A stretch of DNA of 5,400 nucleotides from an archaeon (lineage in GTDB: Archaea; Nanobdellota; Nanobdellia; Pacearchaeales; GW2011-AR1): contig JAUVHP010000062.1 in NCBI GenBank assembly GCA_030593225.1, forward strand, positions 1 through 5,400. The letters run 5' to 3'. Under the pieces are notes generated by a model that was given only the letters and a program-made list of their open reading frames with translations, was not told where the DNA came from and did no database searches. The position numbers and the translations under genes are program-made. The first letter of the stretch is position 1. Each line of letters begins with the position of its first letter. Shown in pieces: positions 1-5,400 of the stretch.

Positions 1-96
1 AATATCTCCCATACCTTTTAAAAAATAAGTAAAATCAAAAAATTCTCCTAATTTTATTGGAGATTCAAAATCAATTATTTTTATATCAAATAATTT
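1..96 (-). other. Start of C-terminal domain, cut by window edge
   Basis: Residues 1769-1800, KLFDIKIIDF, ESPIKLGEFF, then DFTYFLKGMGDI. Alternating hydrophobic residues suggest the first strands of another beta domain. As I recall, this segment type in DPANN proteins starts an Ig-like domain followed by a membrane helix near the C-terminus; nothing of that helix is visible here. Confidence 0.55.
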
Positions 97-3000
97 TACA
101 CATCTGTAATTTAAACAAACTTCATCTTTGCTTTCACAATCACTATCATTAAAACATTCATAAATTATAATTCCTCCACCTCCTCCGCCTCCTGAAACAA
201 CAGGTTCAGAAGGTGCTTCTTCAATAGGAGTTTCTTCTGAAGAATAAATTGTAAAACCAGTAACATTAAAACTTAAAACTCCTGCTAAATAATTATTTTG
301 TGTGCAAATTGTTGAAGCACAAATAATTCCATCTCTTAAAATTCTTGGATTGGAAAAAGTCAAATTATAAAAATTAAGAGTAGCAGATTTATTAAAATTA
401 GGTAATGCTGTAGAATTTATTTCAATTCTATTTCCTGAAATATTTATATAACTATCAAGGTCTATTTGATTATCACTTGGGTTTTCATCGTCAGTTAAAT
501 TAATAGTTTCGTCAAAAATTATTTTTCCATACAGAGTATTTTCTAAAGTAATATTACTTAAATTTTGTATTTCATCAAAAGAATATTCATTAAAATTTGT
601 TGATTCTCCTCTGTTACCATCTTCCCAATTACCAGATTCTATTTCAAATAAAGTCATATTAATTGAAAAAGTTACATTTTTTGTTATAACTCCGTTGCTG
701 TTATTTGCATAAAGATAAAGTGTATGACTTCCCTCAGATGTATTAAAATATGTATTGGAAGTTATGGTTGTATTTTGCACTGAATCAATATTATACCATA
801 CAGTAGTAGCATTAGTTACAGAATAATCTAATAAAAGAGAGGTATTTGCAATATAAGTTTTATTTTGTGGCTTGTGAATTGTCAGCGAGGGGAGAGTTAA
901 ATTAATTGCTCTTGTTTCAGTTGAATTTTGATTATTTAAAGTATCATTCACAGTAGCATTATAATAATAAATTCCTGCAGGCAATCCAGTATAATTAATA
1001 AAAAAATTGTTGTTTGTTGAAAAGTTAGTTTTTATTAAATCATTTGTTGAATTATATAATCTAATAACAATAGTGTCTAAATTTGTATCATTTGCACTTA
1101 CATTTATTTCAATTAAATTTTCATTGGTTGATGAATTACTTGTTTTTGTTGGGGCAACAAAATTTATTGTCGGAAAAATGCTGTCAACAAAAAACACAAC
1201 TGAACTTGAATTTTTATTTCCATTTGTGTCATTAGTATAAACTATCCATGTTGAAGAACCTTGCCCTGAATTTAATCCTGTAACATTATCTCCGCAAGTT
1301 ATTGTTGTGTTAGTCCATCCTCCATTAACAGAATACCAACAGGAATCTAATTCTTGATTATCAGAAGCAGAATAATTTAGCTCTGTTTGAATTGAATCAT
1401 AAGAAATATTTTGAGGATAAATTATAGCCACTGCTGGATTAGTTAAATCAACTGCAAGAACATCAACCCACCAAGTTTCTGATGCAGAAGTATAATTTTC
1501 ATTTCCTTCATAAATAGTTGTGATATTATATAATCCAACTTGGTCAAATAAAGTATAATTTGAAAGCGGGGAAGAACCCTGATTTATTAAAGTTCCATTA
1601 TTATAAATTTTAATTTCCCCAGAACCTGTTATTAAAGTTGAGTTCAACCAAATTTCAGTATTATTACTTATTGATTTATTACTCCTTGAATTATCTAAAT
1701 AAGTATAAACAACTCCTGTTGCTTGAGTTATAGTCAACAACTTGCTTATTGAAGCCGTGGAATAATTTGTATTTCCTGTTGTGTTGTAAGTGTAATTGTA
1801 AACTGCCACTCCTAAAGTTTGTGTGTCTGAATTATCAACCACCCCATGTTCTCTATATAAATTACAAGTTAGTTCAGTAGGACACCCGCTTCCTGTCGCA
1901 GTTGTTTCTGTTCCAAAAGTTTCTGATTGCGACGGTGTTATTGTTAAATCTAATGAAGGTATTGTTTTATTTATTGCATAAGTTCCACTTTGAGTATTAT
2001 TTACATTCCCTGATGTATCATTTGCAAACCAAGAATAAGAATAAATTCCCACTCCTAAATTTGAAATAGAAAAATTATAAACATTACTTAAATTACTTGG
2101 CGTATAATTTGTCCCGTCGAATTCTATAAACACTAAATCAATTTCTCTATTATCAATAATTGTTGCATTAAATTCATAAATTGTTTCAGGCGAATAATTT
2201 GCAGGGTCGCTGGGAGTTTCTGTTAATGAAGTTACACTAGGATTAGTTAAATCAGGGGCCTCAGTTATATTAACCCAAAATGTTTTAGAACTTCCAGTAT
2301 AATTTTGACTTTCTAAATATAAAATAGTTATGTTAAATAAACCAATAATATTAAAATCAGTTTGATTGCTAACTTCTATAGTTCCTTGATTAATAAGAGT
2401 TCCATCATTATATAATCTCAGTGTTGCCCCTGAATCTCCAGTCACTAAAGTTCCATTTAATAAAATTGAATTATCTTGAGGAATAGTTATATTTCCTGCA
2501 GTTTCATTTAAAGTTAAATTTACCTCGCTGTTTGCTTTTGTTATATTTACAAATCTTGTTATTGTAGCTGAACTATGGTTTTGGTCTCCTAAAGAAACAG
2601 CAGTATAATTATAATATCCAACTCCTAAAGTCACGAGATTATTGTTTTCGCTTGTAACATCAATTCCATCTTTGTAAATTGTAAGAGTTCCGTATGAAGT
2701 TGTTGAACTTGCATTTGTTTGCACCCCATACGTCGCTGTCTGGTCTGATTCAGAACCATTAATTAAAAGAGTTATATCTCCTGTTGCATTATTTATTGTA
2801 TAAGTTTGAGTTTCAGTTAGATTAATATTATTAATTGTATCGTTGGCAAACCAAGAATAAGAATAAATTCCTGCAGGTAAATTTAAAATAGAAAAATTAT
2901 AAACATCACCTAAATTTGAAGGGGTGTAGTTTGTTCCATCAAACTCAATTAAAACTGTTTTTAAATTTGTGTCAGAGATAGTAGCATTAAATTCATAAGT

Positions 3001-5400
3001 TATTCCTGACGAATAAGTTACAGGGTCGCTGGGAGTTTCTGTTAATGAAGTTATAAATGGATAAATTGAATCAATGAAAAATGTTTCTTGTTCTGAATTA
3101 TTTAAATTATTGAAACTATCATTACAATAAAAATTTGCTGTGTGTGAACCTTGCGTCATTGTAGAATTTGTATCTGTATATTCGTCTCCTAAGTTTGTCA
3201 TAGAATTATTATTTATTCCTGAATCTAAAGAATACCAACAAGAACTTATTTCTCCACCATCTGTTGCTGTGATATTAAATAATATTGAATTTGTATTATA
3301 TGTTTGATTAAGAGGTGAGTTTATTGCTACATCTGGATAAGCGGTATCTTTGCTGAAAGTCACAGAACTTGAATTTTCATTTCCACTTGTGTCATTTGCC
3401 CAAATTGTCCAAGTGTTCAAATTTTCTATAGAATTTAATCCGGTTGCATTATCACCACATGTTATTGATGTATTTACAACACCCCCATTTATTGAATACC
3501 AACAAGAATCAGAATTTATTTCAGTTAAAGTATAATTTAATTCAGAAACATCTATTGTATAAGTTGTTCCATTTATTGGATAAACTATAGAAACTATTGG
3601 TAAAGTTACATCATTAACTGTTAGAGTTTGAACATCCATACTTGCATTTGCAGTATAATTTTGTCCTCCTGTCGTGTTTAAAATATAATTATATGTTCCT
3701 AAAGAAGGTGTCCAAGTTTCTCCTGTTCCCTTATCTACATCGTCCCTAAATACATTATAAGAAACATCATTATCTTCAGTATTTGATTCTGACAAACCAA
3801 TTGTTATTTCTTGTGATTCATTTATAATCCACCCCAAATTAGAAGTTAAGGTTCCTGTTGGAATTGCTTGATTGATAGTTATATCTTTTGTAATAGAATT
3901 TGCTGTATAGTTTGTATTTCCTATTGTTGAATAATTGAATTTTACTGGTGATTCCCCCACTCCATAAACTATGTTAGATTTATCTAATGAACAAGATAAT
4001 TGTGATGGGCAATCACTCCCTGCCACATCTGTTGTAGTTCCATAAGTAATTGGTGTTGTTCCTGAAATTCCTAGAATATAAGATGAATTCTGATTTATTG
4101 TTATTGTGAAATCTGTTGATGTCGCAGAGTAATTATTGTTTCCTGCTGTTGAATAGTTTGCAGATATATCTCCTGCTTGATAAACAGCGTTACTAATATT
4201 TAATGAACAAGTTAATTGAGCAGGACAATTGCTTCCAGTAAAATCTGTTGTTGTTGGATATTCTATAGGGGTTGTAGCAGTCAAACCCAAAGTAAGAGAA
4301 GTGTTTTTATTTACAATTAAATCTTTTGTTACACTTCCTGCTGTATAATTTGCACATCCAGAAGTTGAATAATTAAATGTCCAAGTTCCAACACCATAGA
4401 TTCCATTGCTTAAATCCATAGAATAAGAACATCCTCCGTCGCCAACGTTTGTTTCTGATTCTGAAAAGTCAGATGTTATCCCATACTCAATTGGGGTGGT
4501 TCCAGATATTGCCATATTTGAAGAAGGGTCTGCTTTATCTATTGTATAATCTCCTGATTCAGAATTATTAATATTTCCATAAGAATCATTTACATACCAA
4601 TAATAATTATAGACTCCAACAGATAAATCTGAAATAGAAAAATTATAAACATCTCCTGAGTTTGAAGGTGTGTAATTTATTCCATTAAACTCTATTAAAA
4701 TAGTTTCTAAATTCGTGTCTGTAATTGTTGCATTAAATTCATAAATTGTTTCTGAAGAATATGTTGCTGGGTCTGATGGAGATTCTGTTAAAGATGTTAC
4801 TAAAGGTTTTAATGTATCTTTATTAAAAGTCACACTATCTGAACTTTTTTGCCCTATTGAATCGTTCGCCCAAATTGTCCACGTATTACTTCCTTCGGTT
4901 GAAGTTAATCCTGTCACATTATTTCCACAAGTTATTGTAGTATTTGCCACACCATTATTTATTGAATACCAACAAATATCCAAAGCTATGTCGTCGGATA
5001 CAGTGTAATTTAATTCACTTACATCTGTATTATAATTTATATTTTGAGGATAAACAAGACTTAGGGTTGGTGCTGAATCTGAACTTACAGTAGCCCACCA
5101 GATTTCTGATGCAGATGTATAATTTTCATTACCTAAATAAATACCTGAAATATTGAAAACTCCTTCGTCTGCGAAATTTGTTAAATTTGAAAGCGGGCTT
5201 GCTCCTTGATTTATTATTGTGCCATTATAATATAATTCAATATCTCCAACTCCTGTTATGAGTGTTGCATTCAACCAATTTTCATTGTTTACAAGTATAG
5301 ATTTATCACTTCTTTGATGATTTATATACGTGTAAATTACTCCTTCTGCTTTTTGAACTATGAAAATTTGTTCATCAGAGATTATGGAATAGTTTACATT
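1..5400 (-). CDS. Giant Ig-like-repeat surface protein, interior fragment (open at both ends)
   Basis: One frame is open from 5400 to 1 (1800 codons, no TAA, TAG or TGA, no frameshift), which chance cannot explain in DNA this AT-rich. Start and stop lie outside the window; internal Met codons are sparse and sit inside repeats, so none is a plausible start. The product is 18 complete Ig-like modules of four classes, a partial one at the N-terminal edge, a separate beta-rich domain, an acidic Pro linker with seven glycines, a four-cysteine motif and the start of a final domain. High Asn/Ser/Thr/Tyr content, about 110 N-X-S/T sequons and evenly paired cysteines point to secretion and glycosylation. 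No catalytic motif is visible. Likely role: adhesin, stalk or cell-envelope protein. Signal peptide and membrane anchor, if present, are outside the window. The match to DPANN archaeal surface proteins is from memory, not a search. Confidence 0.96.
97..171 (-). other. Four-cysteine motif (CX5CX6CX4C)
   Basis: Residues 1744-1768. After a short hydrophobic IIIY come C1749, C1755, C1762 and C1767, in ECFNDSDC and VCLNYRCV. The NDSDC ... VC ... RCV pattern recalls small disulfide-rich motifs (of the SDSDC ... C ... C type) in secreted proteins. Two disulfides are more likely than metal binding given the extracellular context, but zinc cannot be excluded from sequence alone. Confidence 0.7.
172..240 (-). 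other. Acidic Pro linker ending in a seven-glycine hinge
   Basis: Residues 1721-1743. SEETPIEEAPSEPVVS is rich in Glu and Pro and is followed by seven consecutive Gly (residues 1737-1743, bases 172-192). An extended charged piece next to a glycine run is typical of flexible, disordered spacers between extracellular domains. It is the only low-complexity segment in the window. Confidence 0.85.
241..660 (-). other. Beta-rich domain after the Ig array, with CX4C pair
   Basis: Residues 1581-1720, not a copy of classes A-D. It starts MTLFEIESGNWEDG, has alternating hydrophobic strands (NLSNITLEN, YGKIIFDETINL, YINISGNRIEINS), then FNKSATLNFYNLTF, RILRDGI, the pair C1694/C1699 and VLSFNVTGFTIYS. 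The short NxSNITL and GKIxF strands could form a stacked or roll-like beta structure; the end looks like a compact beta sandwich. I recall similar stretches near the C-terminus of DPANN surface proteins, but I cannot confirm by search. Function unknown; it may cap the Ig stalk. Confidence 0.6.
661..891 (-). repeat. Ig-like module A4 (divergent, cysteine-free)
   Basis: Residues 1504-1580. LTIHKPQNKTYIANTS, LLLDYSVTNA, VWYNIDS in place of CWYSINGG, TTITSNTYF in place of the ITCG stretch, then SEGSHTLYLYANNSNG. Both class A cysteines are gone. Last Ig-like module before the C-terminal region; shorter than the others (77 residues). Confidence 0.68.
892..1173 (-). repeat. Ig-like module B4 (B-like position, different subtype)
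   Basis: Residues 1410-1503. It follows an A module as B1 and B2 do, but lacks the TPSDP and GTNYTPSN signatures. It has INVSANDTNLDTIVIRLYN, STNDLI, YTGLPAGIYYYNATVNDT and NSTETRAI. This pattern (NDTNL ... LYNST ... TGLPxGxYYYNA) is one I associate with a widespread archaeal Ig-like repeat; the B1-B3 modules may be derived variants. No cysteine. Confidence 0.65.
1174..1440 (-). repeat. Ig-like module A3 with Cys pair
   Basis: Residues 1321-1409. VAIIYPQNISY, LNYSASDNQELD, C1354 in CWYSVNGG, C1369 in TITCGDNVTGLNS, then STWIVYTNDTNGNKNSSS. The WAND motif is YTND here. Followed by the divergent B4. Confidence 0.77.
1441..1722 (-). repeat. Ig-like module D3
   Basis: Residues 1227-1320. GVVYTYLDNSRSNKSI, WLNSTLITGSGEI, YNNGTLINQGSSPLSN, YNITTIYEGNENYTSASE and WW. 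Close to D1. The DNA at 1476-1503 matches 5103-5130 at 27 of 28 bases, 3627 bases (1209 codons) apart and in the same frame. Confidence 0.78.
1723..1965 (-). repeat. Class C module C6 with CPxxLxC pair
   Basis: Residues 1146-1226. LDLTITPSQSETFGT, the pair C1173/C1179 (CPTELTC), NLYREHGVVDN, VAVYNYTYNTTGNTNYST and LLTITQ. The cysteine spacing is the same as in C2 and C3 though it is separated from them by about 660 residues. It leads into D3 with the same junction as C0 into D1. Confidence 0.75.
1966..2241 (-). repeat. Ig-like module B3
   Basis: Residues 1054-1145. VTSLTETPSDPANYS, YEFNATI, a divergent stretch (IDNREIDLVF), IEFDGTNYTPSNL, VYNFSI, GIYSYSWFANDTSGN and YAINK. The flanks nearly match B2 while the middle (about residues 1081-1090) does not, so the similarity is patchy. 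Confidence 0.8.
2242..2532 (-). repeat. Ig-like module D2 (divergent)
   Basis: Residues 957-1053. LNGTLVTGDSG, LRLYNDGTLINQGTI, FNIIGLFNITILYLESQNYTGSS and FWVNIT mark it as class D, but the opening (VNLTLNETAGNITI) differs from the YTYxxxxRS opening of D1 and D3. No A module follows it; it joins B3 directly. Confidence 0.7.
2533..2787 (-). repeat. Class C-like module C5, no cysteine
   Basis: Residues 872-956. ITLLINGSESDQTATYG, LTIYKDGIDVTSENN, LGVGYYNYTAVSLGDQNHSSA and FVNITKAN. It keeps the class C ending (G-Y-N-Y-T, then an N-x-x-S loop) but has neither cysteine of the CPxxLxC pair. Followed by a D module, as are C0 and C6. Confidence 0.62.
2788..3060 (-). repeat. Ig-like module B2
   Basis: Residues 781-871. 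ITSLTETPSDPVTYSS, YEFNATISDTNLKTV, IEFDGTNYTPSNLGDV, YNFSI, then GIYSYSWFANDT and YTINN. About two-thirds identical by eye to B3, with two long exact DNA matches to it (33 and 26 bases). No cysteine. Confidence 0.8.
3061..3336 (-). repeat. Ig-like module A2b with shifted second Cys
   Basis: Residues 689-780. AINSPLNQTYNTNSI, FNITATD, C721 in CWYSLDSG, a long polar middle without the ITCG cysteine, then SHTANFYCNDSFNN, where C759 sits at the position of Ala in the WAND motif of A2. Ends TFFIDSIYP. Probably the same fold with a different disulfide. Confidence 0.73.
3337..3609 (-). repeat. Ig-like module A2 with Cys pair
   Basis: Residues 598-688. VSIVYPINGTTY, SELNYTLTE, C633 in CWYSINGG, C648 in SITCGDNATGL, then NTWTIWANDTSGNENSSS and SVTFSKDT. 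Strongly similar to A1 and A3. It is followed by a second, differently crosslinked A module instead of directly by B. Confidence 0.78.
3610..3867 (-). repeat. Divergent class C-like module C4, no cysteine
   Basis: Residues 512-597. Class C is recognisable mainly by the end (LGTYNYILNTTGGQNYTANAS) and by its place after C3. The first half (GTLTSNLGWIINESQEITI, then YNVFRDDVDKGTG) differs from the others and is longer. Both class C cysteines are absent. It could be a distinct Ig-like subtype. Confidence 0.55.
3868..4089 (-). repeat. Class C module C3 with CPxxLxC pair
   Basis: Residues 438-511. ISGTTPITYGTTTD, the pair C464/C470 (CPSQLSC), SLDKSNIVYGVG, FNYSTIGNTNYTA and ITINQ. It is closest to C2 in the window, consistent with local tandem duplication within C1-C3. 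Confidence 0.75.
4090..4305 (-). repeat. Class C module C2 with CPxxLxC pair
   Basis: Residues 366-437. LTATTPIEYPTTTDF is followed by the CX5C pair (C392, C398), SLNISN, and an end strand with STAGNNNYSATS, closing on ITINQ. Short (72 residues) for an Ig-like module. The GNxNYS loop resembles group 3 bacterial Ig-like or MBG-type repeats, judged by pattern only. Confidence 0.74.
4306..4533 (-). repeat. Class C module C1 with relocated Cys pair
   Basis: Residues 290-365, first of four class C modules in a row. It shares the SGTTPIEYG opening and the FNYSTSG-x-x-NYTAGS end with C2 and C3. Its cysteines are at C324 (GGCSYS), aligned with the second Cys of the C2 and C3 pair, and C349 (SGCANYT), a position that is Asn in C2 and C3. 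Ends with LIVNK. Confidence 0.72.
4534..4806 (-). repeat. Ig-like module B1
   Basis: Residues 199-289. Key elements: VTSLTESPSDP, YEFNATITDTNLETI, IEFNGINYTPSN, GDVYNFSI, YNYYWYVNDS and YTIDK. Same architecture and length (91 residues) as B2 and B3. The end of the module (aromatic strand, then ND[ST] and GN) is typical of repeats built for long extracellular arrays. No cysteine. Confidence 0.78.
4807..5067 (-). repeat. Ig-like module A1 with Cys pair
   Basis: Residues 112-198. It runs LSLVYPQN, SELNYTVSD, CWYSINNG, NTTITCG, NVTGL, then NTWTIWAND and SVTFNKDT. The two cysteines, C143 (CWYS) and C158 (ITCG), recur at the same places in A2 and A3 and probably form a disulfide. The CWYS ... WAND pattern is common in archaeal surface-protein Ig repeats as I recall them. 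It is followed by a B module. Confidence 0.78.
5068..5343 (-). repeat. Ig-like module D1
   Basis: Residues 20-111. Signature elements in order: GVIYTYI, RSDKSI, WLNATLITG, the hairpin YYNGTIINQG, ASPLSN, the end strand GNENYTSASE, then WW. About 64% identical by hand to D3 (55 of 86 aligned). The shape (ITG-x-G, NGT hairpin, GNxNYT before the last strand) resembles bacterial/archaeal group 3 Ig-like domains (Big_3 type); this family call is by pattern only. No cysteine. The D1-A1 pair parallels D3-A3. Confidence 0.75.
5344..5400 (-). repeat. Partial class C module C0 (C-terminal end only)
   Basis: Residues 1-19, beginning NVNYSIIS and ending IFIVQKAE. This matches the last strands of C6 (NTNYSTAS ... 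LLTITQATG), and like C6 it is followed directly by a D module. The rest of the module lies upstream of the window, so the repeat array continues past 5400. Confidence 0.7.

Noticed and set aside
97..171. Zinc finger reading of the four cysteines
   Set aside because: CX5CX6CX4C lacks the CXXC knuckles usual for zinc fingers, and the surrounding protein looks extracellular, so disulfides are favoured.
1007..1240. Plus-strand open frame of 77 codons
   Set aside because: It lies wholly antisense to the A3/B4 part of the large gene and shows no domain or plausible upstream signals.
2024..3053. CRISPR-like or noncoding direct repeats
   Set aside because: The repeats are in frame, spaced by whole protein modules of about 273 codons, and encode conserved Ig-like strands; there are no short regular repeats with unique spacers.
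3350..3535. Plus-strand open frame of 61 codons
   Set aside because: Antisense to module A2. It resembles the 1007-1240 frame (both have a TELEF stretch) only because both are shadows of homologous class A repeats.
4507..4509. Internal Met (residue 298) as a possible start codon
   Set aside because: The frame and the repeat array are intact upstream of it, and it falls inside module C1 at a strand position.
4845..4850. T run as a plus-strand terminator
   Set aside because: It is only six bases, has no adjacent GC-rich hairpin, and sits inside the minus-strand coding frame as part of an ordinary Ser-Lys coding stretch.
1..5400. Phage tail fibre or large bacterial adhesin as the main call
   Set aside because: No collagen-like, coiled-coil, autotransporter or LPXTG features are seen in the window; the Ig-module mix and C-terminal cassette fit an archaeal surface protein better, though this is not settled.

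Overview
The whole window is the interior of one very large gene read on the minus strand. Reading from 5400 down to 1, a single frame stays open for all 1800 codons without a stop, in strongly AT-rich DNA. Neither the start codon (upstream of 5400) nor the stop codon (beyond 1) is present, so at least 1800 residues of a longer protein are seen. Residue numbers below count from 1 at base 5400. I found no second gene, RNA gene, promoter, terminator, mobile element or CRISPR array.

The protein is rich in Asn, Ser, Thr and Tyr, with about 110 N-X-S/T sequons by hand count. It is built from Ig-like beta-sandwich modules, which indicates an exported, probably glycosylated surface protein or adhesin. 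The module types, the AT-rich coding and the C-terminal end (beta domain, Gly7 hinge, four-cysteine motif, then a segment beginning KLFDIKIIDF) resemble what I recall of giant surface proteins from DPANN archaea (Woesearchaeota/Pacearchaeota type). That assignment is from memory, with moderate confidence; an AT-rich uncultured bacterium is not excluded.

Layout from N to C (high to low coordinates): 18 complete modules of about 72-97 residues fall into four classes, A to D, with a partial module at the N-terminal edge. The order is C0(partial)-D1-A1-B1-C1-C2-C3-C4-A2-A2b-B2-C5-D2-B3-C6-D3-A3-B4-A4. Class A has CWYS and WAND signatures. Class B has LTETPSDP, IEFDGTNYTPSN and YSYSWFANDT. Class C has a GNxNYT loop and often a CPxxLxC pair. 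Class D has a YNGTLINQG hairpin and a GNENYTSAS end. The underlying order is a C-D-A-B cycle with deletions and local expansions. After A4 come a different beta-rich domain (660-241), an acidic Pro linker with Gly7 (240-172), a four-cysteine motif (171-97) and the start of another domain (96-1).

The modules probably form a long stalk or fibre projecting from the cell, with the C-terminal end nearer the membrane; that polarity is inferred. Every cysteine-containing module has exactly two cysteines, which supports an oxidised, extracellular protein.
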